Positions 1-9,500 of a stretch of DNA of 34,840 bases are shown piece by piece. A program made the position numbers and the translations under genes. Origin of the DNA: CAYTNY01 sp964439215 (GTDB lineage: Bacteria; Oederibacteriota; PGYV01; CAYTNY01). How positions within the stretch are numbered: position 1 is the first letter of the stretch; every line of letters begins with the position of its first letter. The stretch spans positions 1 to 34,840 of the forward strand of contig CAYTNY010000017.1 in the NCBI GenBank assembly GCA_964439215.1, written 5' to 3'. The notes under the pieces are model-generated. The model saw nothing but the letters and a program-made list of their open reading frames with translations, ran no database searches and was not told the origin of the DNA.

Positions 1-46
1 GGAAATATGATAAACTTAATTTATAAATTAAAATGGAAAGGTAGTA

Positions 47-2893
47 ATGATGAAAAAAATACTGGCTGTATGCGCTGTTCTGACAGTTTTTGCGGCATCT
101 GCATCAGGGATAAATAAGATACGATGGAAAGAAATGAACTGGCGCATATATGAAACTGAAAATTTCGAAATATATTATTATGAAGGAGCCGGACTTCTTG
201 CGGAAATAGCCGCGGTATATGCACAGGAGGCCTTTGAGAAAAATTCCCGGATATTCAATTATAGATCCGAAGAAAAAATCCCTCTTTTTATATATGAAAA
301 CAAGATGGACTTTACTTCCACCAACATAACGCTTTCTCCGCTTCCGGAAGGAGCCGCGGGATTTACCGAGGCCTTTAAGAACAGGGTGGTTCTGCCGGGT
401 TCGGGTTCTTTCAGGTCGCTGCGCGAGCTTATTGCGCACGAGGTGGCGCACGCTATTCAGTATAATATTCTTTACGGGGAAGGTATGCGTTCATACAATG
501 TTCTTTATAAGAGTTATTTCATACCTATGTGGATAATGGAGGGGCAGGCTGAATATTGTTCCGGGTATAACGGCTCCGAAGGAGAAATGGTGTTAAGGGA
601 CGCTGTAATAAAAGAACGGCTGCTACCTCTGGATATGCTGGCGGGATTCAGTCATCTGGAAGAAGTTTATCTGGCGTATAAACAGTCACAGAGTATATTT
701 GAATATATTGAAAAAAAATACGGCAGTAAAAAAGTCGGGCCGTTTATAAAATATTTTTCCGGAGAAGTATCCGGGCCGGGTATATTTAAAAATATTCTTA
801 AAATAAGCCGGGAAAATTTCGAAGATCAATGGATGTATTTTCTGAAAAAAAAGTACTGGGCCCAGGTTCAGGGGCGGGATAACCCCAAGAAATACGGGCC
901 GTATCTTACAAAAAATGTCCGTTCGCATATTGTTCATGATGTGGGGGCGGAACTTTCTCCTGACGGAAAGAATATTGCTTTTATTTCTTCAAAAGCCGGC
1001 CTCAGGGATATTTATGTGATGCGGCACGATGGAACAGGCAGAAAACGCATTCTTTCCGGACTGGAAGCGCTGGAAACAGCGGGTTTTCCCATATCATGGG
1101 AAAATGACAGCGCTGCTATCTGGTTTGCCGCAGGCGACAGAGGAATTAAAAAACTCTTCAGAGCTGATATTAATACCGGCAGCGTGCGGAAATATGCGGT
1201 AAAAGGCATAGAGCAGCTTAATTCGCCGGCAGTATCGCCCGGCGGCAGATTTGTTGCTTTTACGGGAGTAGACGGAGGTTTTTCAAATATATATATTTTT
1301 GACATTAAATCAGGAGAGACGGTAAATATCACGAATAATGTTTTTGAAAACGGATCCCCGAACTGGTCGGGAGACGGAAAGCGGATTGTTTTTACGGAAG
1401 AAAGGAACGAATATACAAGAATAGCTGTTTTGGACCTGTTATCCGGAGAAAAGGAATACTTAACAGAAAAAGGCGCGTATGAATGCAGATATCCGCGGTT
1501 TATATCCGGGGATTCGGTAATATTTACATCGGACAGAAACGGAATATTTAATTTATATATGCTGGATATTAACGCGAAAAAAGAAAAACAGCTTACAGAT
1601 GTGCCAAACGGAATATTTTACCCCTCGGCGGGGGATGACTTTTTTATATACAGTTATTATGAAGATGCCTGCTATAACATATATAAACATCTAAGGGATC
1701 CCGTACAGAAAACCGCTTCGGCTGAAAAAAGCAGCCAAATGCGCCCTCTGCGTTTGGAGGATATTGTTCCGGCGCAGGGAGGTGATGACGGGTTTCTGGA
1801 TCATATAAAAACAGCCGCGGCGGAAATAATAAAGGATGAAAAAAAATACACCATTGATTTTTCGCCGGATATTGTTTTTGCTCTTGTTGGAATAGGCACG
1901 GATATGGGAATAACAGGCGGAGCGTATCTGACCGCATCGGATATGCTTGGCAATCATAATATGGGGCTTGTGATAAATGCGGTGCCGGGCTATTACAGCC
2001 AATATGAATTTTCGTACCTTTATCTGGCGCTGCCTTTTGATCTGGGCATCAGCCTTTATTATAACCAGAATATTTATAAGATATATGATGTTGAAACCGG
2101 CGAATTTTTTTCCAGGCTTAATTCTTCGCAGTTCGGCGGTCTTGTGCAGATGTCCTATCCTCTGGGGCTTTATTCCAAAGTCGGCCTGAACCTGAGTTCC
2201 ATGAAGATAACCGATGAATACACGAATTTGGAAACTTCCAACACGTATGATTTTCCCGGCAATGATTCGGATGTGGTAAATACAGCGGCTGTTTATTACA
2301 GTCTTGACAGGGCCGCATGGAGGGATTTCTGGCCCTATTCAGGAGAATCCGTTTTTTTATACGCGGAAACATCGGAGAAAATGTTCGGGGGGACAAAATC
2401 TTACCGGCTTTTGGAGGCGGATGTAAGAAAACATTTTGATCTGTCCATGGAAACCGGAAAGAATATGAGTTTTTCAATGCGTTTTTTGTACGCGATGACT
2501 ATCGGCGGGGACAGGCCGTATTTTCGTTTCGGGGGCCTGAATACGGTAAGAGGCGTCGGATACGGTGAATACCGCGGGGATAAGATCGCGGCGCTGAATC
2601 TGGAATTCAGGCATACGGTTTCAAAAAATATGGATTTTGAATTATGGCCGTTCAATTTTTTTATTATAAAAAATCTCAAGTTTTTTGTTTTTCTTGATTC
2701 GGGGATCGTGAAATACGGTGATTTTGAGACAATTACGAATGAAGAGGTGAAAAACGGCGCAGGGATGGGGTTTGTTGTTGATACTTTCCTTCTTCAGAAA
2801 CAGTATTTTCCGTTTAAGTTTGAATTTGCAAAAAGACTGGATGTTCCGGATACAGACTGGAAATTTTATTTTTCCATAAATACGGGATTCTGA
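47..2893 (+). CDS. Secreted peptidase MA / beta-propeller / Omp85-like barrel fusion protein
   Basis: Residues 1-21 look like a signal peptide (MMKK followed by a hydrophobic core ending ASASG). A gluzincin-type zinc site follows: HEVAH at residues 131-135, with MEGQAEY supplying the probable third ligand Glu165, as in the peptidase MA family. Residues about 300-560 hold at least four TolB/PD40-type propeller blades (SPDGKNIAF, SPGGRFVAF, SGDGKRIVF and a more divergent one). The last third, about 630-948, resembles the bacterial surface antigen (Omp85/D15) barrel: the stretch FRFGGLNTVRGVGYGEYRG is typical, and the protein ends in Phe as outer-membrane barrels do. Together this suggests an outer-membrane protein with a periplasmic or surface protease and propeller. 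The substrate is unknown. ATG at 47 follows GGAAAGG at 35-41; a second ATG is at 50. It appears monocistronic, with a 77-nt gap before uppP. Confidence 0.85.
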   Translation: MMKKILAVCAVLTVFAASASGINKIRWKEMNWRIYETENFEIYYYEGAGLLAEIAAVYAQEAFEKNSRIFNYRSEEKIPLFIYENKMDFTSTNITLSPLPEGAAGFTEAFKNRVVLPGSGSFRSLRELIAHEVAHAIQYNILYGEGMRSYNVLYKSYFIPMWIMEGQAEYCSGYNGSEGEMVLRDAVIKERLLPLDMLAGFSHLEEVYLAYKQSQSIFEYIEKKYGSKKVGPFIKYFSGEVSGPGIFKNILKISRENFEDQWMYFLKKKYWAQVQGRDNPKKYGPYLTKNVRSHIVHDVGAELSPDGKNIAFISSKAGLRDIYVMRHDGTGRKRILSGLEALETAGFPISWENDSAAIWFAAGDRGIKKLFRADINTGSVRKYAVKGIEQLNSPAVSPGGRFVAFTGVDGGFSNIYIFDIKSGETVNITNNVFENGSPNWSGDGKRIVFTEERNEYTRIAVLDLLSGEKEYLTEKGAYECRYPRFISGDSVIFTSDRNGIFNLYMLDINAKKEKQLTDVPNGIFYPSAGDDFFIYSYYEDACYNIYKHLRDPVQKTASAEKSSQMRPLRLEDIVPAQGGDDGFLDHIKTAAAEIIKDEKKYTIDFSPDIVFALVGIGTDMGITGGAYLTASDMLGNHNMGLVINAVPGYYSQYEFSYLYLALPFDLGISLYYNQNIYKIYDVETGEFFSRLNSSQFGGLVQMSYPLGLYSKVGLNLSSMKITDEYTNLETSNTYDFPGNDSDVVNTAAVYYSLDRAAWRDFWPYSGESVFLYAETSEKMFGGTKSYRLLEADVRKHFDLSMETGKNMSFSMRFLYAMTIGGDRPYFRFGGLNTVRGVGYGEYRGDKIAALNLEFRHTVSKNMDFELWPFNFFIIKNLKFFVFLDSGIVKYGDFETITNEEVKNGAGMGFVVDTFLLQKQYFPFKFEFAKRLDVPDTDWKFYFSINTGF

Positions 2894-2903
2894 TAAAAAA
2901 AAC

Positions 2904-2936
2904 TTGTAATGAAAAAAACATTAAAATGTGTATAAT
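2904..2936 (+). promoter_or_regulatory. Weak candidate promoter for the uppP cluster
   Basis: A perfect TATAAT lies at 2931-2936, about 35 nt before the uppP start. The only -35-like hexamer is TTGTAA at 2904-2909, with a 21-nt spacer that is too long for an ordinary sigma-70 promoter. Only the -10 half is convincing. Confidence 0.3.
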
Positions 2937-2970
2937 ATCTGTGATATTTAATTAAAAAGGAGAACAGTCA

Positions 2971-3801
2971 GTGGTATTTATAGAGGCGTTTCTGCTTGGT
3001 ATAATTCAGGGATTTACGGAGTTTCTTCCTGTTTCATCGTCAGGGCATCTTGTTGTATTTCCTTTTTTTATTGGTTCTGAAAGCGAACTGATTCACTCGC
3101 TTGCGTTTGATGCTTTTGTTCACGGCGGAACTCTAGCGGCTGTGTTTTTTTATTTCAGAAAAAAATTAAAGGCGCTTGCGGCGGGTTTCCTGAGAGGGCT
3201 GGTTTCGGCCGAAAAAAGAACAGAACCGGATTTCAAGCTCGCGTTATCCATAATCGCCGCTACGGTTCCGGCTGTTATTGCGGCTTTGCTGTTTAAAGAT
3301 GTTATTCAAAATGAATTCAGGGGTGCGCCAAACGTCGGTATAAATCTTATAATTTTCGGGATAATACTTTTTGCCGCGGATAAAGCAGGCAGAAAAAACA
3401 AAAAGTTTTATGAGATCGGAATGAGAGCCGCGCTGATAATAGGTGTTTTTCAGGCGCTTGCTCTTATGCCGGGGGTATCCAGATCGGGAATAACAATAAC
3501 AGCCGCTCTTTTTCTGGGTTTTGCAAGAAAGGATGCCGCTGAATTTTCTTTTCTGCTTTCTGTTCCTGCTATTTTAGGCGCGTTTATTTTCATGCTGCCT
3601 GAAATATCATATGCGGAAGGAGAAGGGGTTAAAACGGCGGGAATACTTGCGGCCGGATTTATATCAGCCGCGGCAGCGGGTTTTTCAGCCATAAAGCTGC
3701 TTTTGGATTTTGTGAAAAAATATTCATACGGTGTTTTTGCCGCATACAGGTTATTGCTGGGGATCTTTATAATATTATTTTTTGCGGGAAACCGCGCATG
3801 A
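2971..3801 (+). CDS. uppP: Undecaprenyl-diphosphatase UppP (BacA)
   Basis: This integral membrane enzyme removes one phosphate from undecaprenyl pyrophosphate to regenerate the C55-P carrier used for peptidoglycan and other envelope polymers. Both family signatures are intact: EFLPVSSSGH at residues 17-26 and MPGVSRSG at 166-173, which includes the conserved Arg171. The 276-residue length and the series of hydrophobic helices are normal for the family. The start is GTG at 2971, preceded by AAAAAGGAG at 2955-2963. Its stop overlaps the start of the next gene (ATGA), so the two are translationally coupled. The four-gene cluster ends in a DUF368 protein, a putative carrier translocase, which fits a carrier-recycling role. 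Confidence 0.95.
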   Translation: MVFIEAFLLGIIQGFTEFLPVSSSGHLVVFPFFIGSESELIHSLAFDAFVHGGTLAAVFFYFRKKLKALAAGFLRGLVSAEKRTEPDFKLALSIIAATVPAVIAALLFKDVIQNEFRGAPNVGINLIIFGIILFAADKAGRKNKKFYEIGMRAALIIGVFQALALMPGVSRSGITITAALFLGFARKDAAEFSFLLSVPAILGAFIFMLPEISYAEGEGVKTAGILAAGFISAAAAGFSAIKLLLDFVKKYSYGVFAAYRLLLGIFIILFFAGNRA

Positions 3802-4592
3802 AGGTTAAACTCATCGGCACGGGAACGTCGCACGGGATACCTGTCGCGGGATGCTCCTGTGATGTATGTATGTCGAAGAATCCGAAAAACATACGTTACA
3901 GGTCATCGGCTCTTATCGCATCCGGCGGAAAAAATATCATTATAGATGTACCGGCGGAATTCCGGCTGCGTTCTCTGGAATACGGCATAAAAAGGATTGA
4001 TGCGGTTCTTCTCACTCATTCCCATGCGGACCATACCGCGGGCATGGATGATATAAGAAGATATAATGAGATTCAGGGGGCGGATATTCCGCTTTTCGCG
4101 GATCCGGATACTCTTGAAGAAACAAAAAAAAGATTTTCGTATATGTTTACGCATACGCAGGAAGGCGGAGGAAAACCCAAGCTGAAGACGCATTCGGTAA
4201 ATTTCGGGAATGAGTTTTCCGCGGAAGGGGTTAAAATACTGCCGCTGGATGTTAAACACGGATGTCTCGTTATAACAGGCTACAGAACAGGCGGTTTTGC
4301 TTATCTTACCGATGTTTCCGGGATACCGGAATATAATTTCAGCAAACTTGAAGATCTTGACGTGTTGGTTCTTGATGCCCTTCGTACAGCTCCCCATCCC
4401 ACGCATTTTAATCTTGAACAGGCGGTTGATGCGGCAAAAAGAATAGGAGCGAAAAAAACCTATTTTACACATATATCCCACTCGCTTGAACATGATGCCG
4501 TGAATTCACAGCTTCCGGAGGGCATGGAGCTTGCGTATGACGGGATTGAATTTCAGGCGCGGGATGCCGGTGAATACGGAGAAAAAGCGTGA
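3798..4592 (+). CDS. PhnP-like metallo-beta-lactamase-fold hydrolase
   Basis: The protein has the MBL-fold zinc motif HSHADH at residues 74-79, with downstream candidate metal ligands in the DVKHG region and near THISHSLEH at the C-terminus. The N-terminus (GTGTSHGIPVAGCSCDVC, with clustered cysteines) is typical of the PhnP/cyclic phosphodiesterase branch, whose members hydrolyse phosphodiester substrates. The substrate here cannot be inferred. No phosphonate genes are nearby, so a role in phosphonate breakdown is not supported. The 264-residue length matches the family. The ATG overlaps the uppP stop by 4 nt, and the stop overlaps the GTG start of the methyltransferase (GTGA). Confidence 0.85.
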   Translation: MKVKLIGTGTSHGIPVAGCSCDVCMSKNPKNIRYRSSALIASGGKNIIIDVPAEFRLRSLEYGIKRIDAVLLTHSHADHTAGMDDIRRYNEIQGADIPLFADPDTLEETKKRFSYMFTHTQEGGGKPKLKTHSVNFGNEFSAEGVKILPLDVKHGCLVITGYRTGGFAYLTDVSGIPEYNFSKLEDLDVLVLDALRTAPHPTHFNLEQAVDAAKRIGAKKTYFTHISHSLEHDAVNSQLPEGMELAYDGIEFQARDAGEYGEKA

Positions 4593-5362
4593 GTATTTAC
4601 GGCAGGGAATTTGCGCGGTATTATGATCTGGTGCTGTATGGATGCGACGGTTTTTACGCTTCGGAAAAAGAAATGGATTTTATTGAATGGGTTTTTGGAG
4701 AATATGCGGATTTTCCGGTGAAGACAGTGTTGGATGCCGGATGCGGGACAGGACGGTTTACGGTTCCGCTTGCCGCAAAAGGATATTCCGTGACCGGAAT
4801 AGATACAAGCCCCGCCATGCTTGATGTATGCAGGGAAAAAATGGAACTGGCCGGGCTTGAACCGGATCTTGCGGGAACCGGAATTCATGAACTTGATGCG
4901 CCGGATTTTTTTGAAGGCATTATATGCATTGATTCAGTATTAAATTACCGCAAAGATCCCGGGCTGATCGTTGATGTTCTTAAAAGGTTTAACCGGGCGG
5001 TTGTACCCGGCGGAGCTGTTATTATAGAAATGTGGAACCTGCATGCAAATATGCATCTGGTAAACAGAGAACATACATACGTGAATAAAGATTCGGGAAA
5101 AAAAGCCGAAATTTATGAAAAAAACAGTTTTGATGCCGGTACATCATTGTTTACGGTTGAATTGGATGTACACATACAGGATGAAAATCAAAAGGTTCAC
5201 GCAAAGCACAGAGAAACCATGCGCATAATGGAATTTTCTGAAATTATGAAGTACCTAAATGATGCCGGTTTCAGGGAAATAAAAGCTTTTTCGGGTTTTG
5301 GTTTTGAGGAGCCGGAACAGGGAAAAGGAGATTCAATGATTATTGTGGGAAAAAAAGCATAG
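4589..5362 (+). CDS. Class I SAM-dependent methyltransferase
   Basis: A Rossmann-type SAM-binding motif is clear: VLDAGCGTGRF at residues 47-57, followed by the acidic ribose-binding position in VTGIDTSPAML. The 257-residue length is that of a stand-alone small-molecule or lipid methyltransferase of the Methyltransf_25/11 type. Nothing visible sets the substrate. The start is GTG at 4589, overlapping the preceding stop (GTGA), which indicates coupling to the MBL-fold gene. Being sandwiched between uppP and the DUF368 gene makes an envelope-related or lipid substrate possible, but that is inference only. Confidence 0.85.
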   Translation: MSIYGREFARYYDLVLYGCDGFYASEKEMDFIEWVFGEYADFPVKTVLDAGCGTGRFTVPLAAKGYSVTGIDTSPAMLDVCREKMELAGLEPDLAGTGIHELDAPDFFEGIICIDSVLNYRKDPGLIVDVLKRFNRAVVPGGAVIIEMWNLHANMHLVNREHTYVNKDSGKKAEIYEKNSFDAGTSLFTVELDVHIQDENQKVHAKHRETMRIMEFSEIMKYLNDAGFREIKAFSGFGFEEPEQGKGDSMIIVGKKA

Positions 5363-5402
5363 CGGAAAAAAGGTCCGTAATAATAAAAAATGAGGTGTAT
5401 GG

Positions 5403-6347
5403 ATGGCGCGAACAGAGAAAAAAGTTTTAAAAGAAAATCTGCAGAACGGCCTGAAGGGTTTTGCGATAGGGCTGGCAAATGTTATACCGGGTGTATCCGG
5501 CGGCACGATAGCTCTTATAACAGGTATATTTGAAAGGCTTATTGATGCGATAAAATCATTTGATTTAACCGCGGTTAAACTGCTTGGGAATATGAAGTTC
5601 AGGGAGTTTTTCAGGCATATTGACGGTATGTTTCTGAGCGCCGTGGGGATCGGCCTTGTTGCGGCGATTGTATCTTTGGCGCGGATACTTGAATATCTCT
5701 TTGTGAATTATCCTGTGGAGATATGGTCGTTTTTCTTCGGGCTGATACTTGCGTCTGTTTATTACGTGGGAAAGACTGTGGGGAAATGGGACTCTCCGGC
5801 GGTTATCTCGTTTGCTGCGGGGACAGCTGCCGCGGTAGGGCTGTCTTTTTTAAATCCCGCAATTGCCAATGCAAATCCTGTTTATGTTTTTGTATGCGGA
5901 ATGCTGGCGGTATCCAGTATGATTCTCCCCGGGATATCCGGTTCATTCGTGCTTATGCTCATGGGCAATTATGAACTTGTGATAAGGGCGGTTAATGAGT
6001 TGAACGTTATGGTGCTTGCTCCCCTTGCGCTTGGCTGCGCCGCGGGGCTTTTGGCTTTTGCCCATCTGCTTTCAATGCTGCTGAAAAAATTTCACAGGCA
6101 GACAATAGCGGCGCTTACGGGATTTATACTGGGTTCTCTTGTCATTATATGGCCGTGGAAAAAAGTTGTTTATAAGATGAATGAACTGGGGCTCCCGCTG
6201 GTAAAGGACGGCGAGCCTGTTGTCTTTAAATATATTCCCACATGGCCGGAAAATATAGACGGTGATTTCTTTATTGCTGTTTTTATTATGGCGCTGGGAA
6301 TTGCCTGCATAGTAATCATGGAAAATACAGCAAAAAAAGCAAAATAA
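5403..6347 (+). CDS. DUF368 family protein, putative polyprenyl-phosphate translocase (PopT-like)
   Basis: This is a multi-pass membrane protein with the paired DUF368 signatures NVIPGVSGGT at residues 26-35 and ILPGISGSF at about 174-182. The two related motifs in the halves of the protein suggest an internal pseudo-repeat. DUF368 proteins have recently been implicated in returning undecaprenyl phosphate across the cytoplasmic membrane (PopT). The presence of uppP at the head of the same cluster supports that role: UppP makes C55-P on the outer face and this protein would bring it back. ATG 5403 has GAGGTG a few bases upstream. The gap to the methyltransferase is 40 nt, so co-transcription is likely. 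Confidence 0.88.
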   Translation: MARTEKKVLKENLQNGLKGFAIGLANVIPGVSGGTIALITGIFERLIDAIKSFDLTAVKLLGNMKFREFFRHIDGMFLSAVGIGLVAAIVSLARILEYLFVNYPVEIWSFFFGLILASVYYVGKTVGKWDSPAVISFAAGTAAAVGLSFLNPAIANANPVYVFVCGMLAVSSMILPGISGSFVLMLMGNYELVIRAVNELNVMVLAPLALGCAAGLLAFAHLLSMLLKKFHRQTIAALTGFILGSLVIIWPWKKVVYKMNELGLPLVKDGEPVVFKYIPTWPENIDGDFFIAVFIMALGIACIVIMENTAKKAK

Positions 6348-6380
6348 CCCGGATATTCAGATGCCGGCGGCTTGGTTGTT

Positions 6381-6490
6381 TAGCAGCTCCCGAAACTCAA
6401 AGCTCATGTTTTCCGCTTTAATTATTTAGCAGTTCTCAAAACTCAAAGCTCAAAGCTCATGTTTCCTGCTTTAGTTATTTGGCAGTTTCC
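6381..6490 (+). repeat. Tandem copies of a low-complexity intergenic repeat
   Basis: Two near-identical units, 6381-6426 and 6427-6480, each run TAGCAG then a CTCAAA-rich core, then CATGTTT, CTGCTTTA (or CCGCTTTA) and TTATTT. A truncated third begins GGCAGTTTCC at 6481. The second unit carries an extra AAAGCTC step. An inverted relative lies at 34632-34690 and a partial one at 22328-22359. It occupies most of the 230-nt gap between the DUF368 and macroglobulin genes and has no coding potential. Confidence 0.75.
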
Positions 6491-6506
6491 ATAATGTTTT
6501 TTATTA

Positions 6507-6535
6507 TTGACCCTGCTGTTCGGCGGTGTTATTAT
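6507..6535 (+). promoter_or_regulatory. Sigma-70-type promoter of the macroglobulin/pbpC operon
   Basis: TTGACC at 6507-6512 is separated by 17 nt from TATTAT at 6530-6535, which is preceded by an extended -10 TGT at 6527-6529. The start of transcription would fall near 6542, giving a leader of about 35 nt to the GTG at 6578. An overlapping TATAAT at 6533-6538 would give a 20-nt spacer and is less likely. Confidence 0.65.
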
Positions 6536-6577
6536 AATAAAAATCAATTTAAAATATAATAGTTCCGGGAGGGTGCT

Positions 6578-9500
6578 GTGAATAAAAATACAGGCAAAGA
6601 ACCGATTCGTCCAAGAATAAGAGTTATAAGCAAAATATTTCTCTGGGTTTTCTTTCTTCTGATTTTTCCTGCGGCTTTCCTTATTATATATCCGGATGCA
6701 GATTATCAGCTGAAGCAGATAATAAACCGGCTCATAAAAAACACGGCCGGGATACAGGGGTTTTTGCTTCCGGCTGTCTTTGTTGCCGTATCTTTGCTGA
6801 GAAAATTCAGAAAACGCGTGCCTGCGGAAATACTGAAAGGTATTGCGGTATTTGTTATAGTGAATTTTCTGACTGTTTTTTTTCTGAACCTTTTAAAAAT
6901 TTCCGGTTACAGGATTATTCTGCCTTATCTTTTTATTGTTCTGCCGTCATTCTTTTATTACTATCTTGAAACAGCAGCGGATATTTTCTGGAAGATATTC
7001 AGACCTGCCGCCGCCGCGGTAAAAACCGCCGCATTCATGGGCATGAAAGCACTGCGTCATACGGGTAAGCTTATATCTGAGAAAACAGTTAAAACAGCGG
7101 AGAAAACAAAAGGGATAAAAAATAAAAGAAAAAAAAGCATTATTGCGGCTGCTGCGCTGCTTTTGATATTTGCGGTTTATTATTTCAGTGTTTTTGTTTA
7201 CGGAAAATATTTCGTATATGTTGCTGATATTTCCCCTAAAGGCGAGGTGGATGAAAGCATAGTTATAAGAGCTGAATTTTCCGAAAAAGTAAAACTAAAA
7301 AACGGCGCAATGGAAGAAGGCGGTCTGTTTGAGATAAAACCGCCGATAGAAGGCGAATATAAATTTCTGGACAGCAAAATTGTTGAATTTCATCCGTACG
7401 GAAAACTTCCTCCGGCCGCGGATTACAGCGTAAAAGTGGACGTTTCAAAGTTCAGCGCAGCCGGAAAAAAGGTGGCGGGCGGGAAAAAGACGGAATTTCA
7501 TACGCCATACATGAAAATAGTTGATTACAGATTCTTTTTTACAAAAGACATCATAAAAGATGTTGAGAAAGAACTTGTCGGGGAGGTCAATTTCAGTTTT
7601 CCTGTTGACGAAACAGAACTCAGGAAGCACCTGAGCGTGAAGAAGATAATTGTCCCGGATAAAGGCGGGAAAAATGAATATGAAGCGGATTATTCCCTTG
7701 AACGTTCTGAACTTCCCACAAGGTTTTATATCAAAGTAAAGGATATCAAGAGAGAATATCAGGCGCAGAGCATACGTATAGAGATATCCGAAGGGCTGAA
7801 ATGTTATGAATGCGCGGCAGGCATGCAGAAAGACTTTGTAAAAACCATGAATGTGCCCCGCAGAACAAGGCTCAAGGTTGATAAAGTAATACCATGGCAC
7901 GCGGAAGGCTCGAGCGCTGTTGCGCTGGGATTTAATATGCCTGTTTCCGCCGATGAAATAAAACGGCATGTAGCCATAATTAAAAAAGCTTCGTTCGGAA
8001 AAGAGCCTGAAATACTTGATTATAATGTTGAAACAGAACACAGGTTCGCGATGTTTGAAGCGGATTTTCTTCCGAATGTGCGGTATGAAATATCGGTTTC
8101 AAAAGGAATGAAGTCAAAGACCGGAGAAGAACTCAGGAATGATATAAACAGAACGGTCAAAGTCAGGGATCTTCCGTCCAAATGTGAGTTTGCCGAAGCA
8201 GGGGAAATACTCTCTCCCGGCGGTGAAATGAATCTTGCCATAAAAGTAATGAATCTCGACAGGATACATATCAGGGTCCACAGGATATTCAAAAACAATC
8301 TTGTTGAATACCTGAAAGGCGGATACAGAAATTATTATTCAACAGGCACTGCGATAATGAACAGGTACCATGACATAAAAGGCGGGAAAATAAACCAGGA
8401 GATTACAGAATATCTTAACTTAAGCAAACTATATGAATCAAAATTCAAAGGGCTGTTCTTTGTTGAAATAAGCGGCGCGAAATCAAGAGGAAACCTGCAG
8501 AAAAAACTTGTCAGGTGTACTGATATCGGGATGATTGCAAAGACAGACAAAAAAGACCTTGTGGTAAAAGCCGTGTCAGTCACGACTTTAAGGCCCCTTT
8601 CAGGCATAAAGATAAAACTGGTTTCAAAGACAAACCAGGTGCTGAAAGAAACTAAAACAGACAAAAACGGCAGGGCAGTGATAAAAAACTGGAGGAGCAA
8701 CTCATACAGTGATGACGGTTCCTATCAATACAGTCTTCATCCGTTTATTCTTCTTGCCGAAAAAGGAGAGGATTTCTCATATCTTAAGTTTTCTGAGGAC
8801 TCACTGAATAAATACAGATTTGATATCGGCGGAGAGAACTCCTATGCATACAATATAAAGGGGTTTATGACGTCGGAAAGAGGGCTGTACCGGCCGGGAG
8901 AAAAGGTTAACCTGACATCAGTTATACGCAATAAAGATATGTCGCTTAGTCCGGGGCTTATGCTTGAATGTACGGTTAAAGACCCATCAGGAGGTTATTT
9001 TTATTCAAAAAAGAAAAAAACAGGACACCAGGGAATGAATGTATTTGAAATAGATATTCCCATGTCGGCGCGTACGGGGCAGTATAATGCTCACCTGCGC
9101 CTGTCCGGAGGCACCCGCGAGGAAATTGCCGGAACATCGTTCAAAGTTGAGGAATTTATACCGGATAAAATAAATGTAAAAGTAATACCCGCAAAAGATG
9201 AGATAAATGCGGGAGAACCGCTGAAATTTAAAATAAAGGCAAATCAGATGTTCGGGCCGCCTGCCTCGGGGAACAAAGTTCAGACCGAAGTTGTATTTGA
9301 TAATTATATATTCAGCAGCAAAAAATACAAAGAATACGTATTCTCCGACCCTGAACGGACATATGCCCGCAGGAGCGAAAGGCTGGGAAGCGGAAAACTT
9401 AATGATATAGGGGAGAAAGAATACGAAATAAAAATACCCGGGAACGCAATGCCTCCTTCCGGGCTTAAAGCTGATATATACACAGAGGTTTATGACGACG

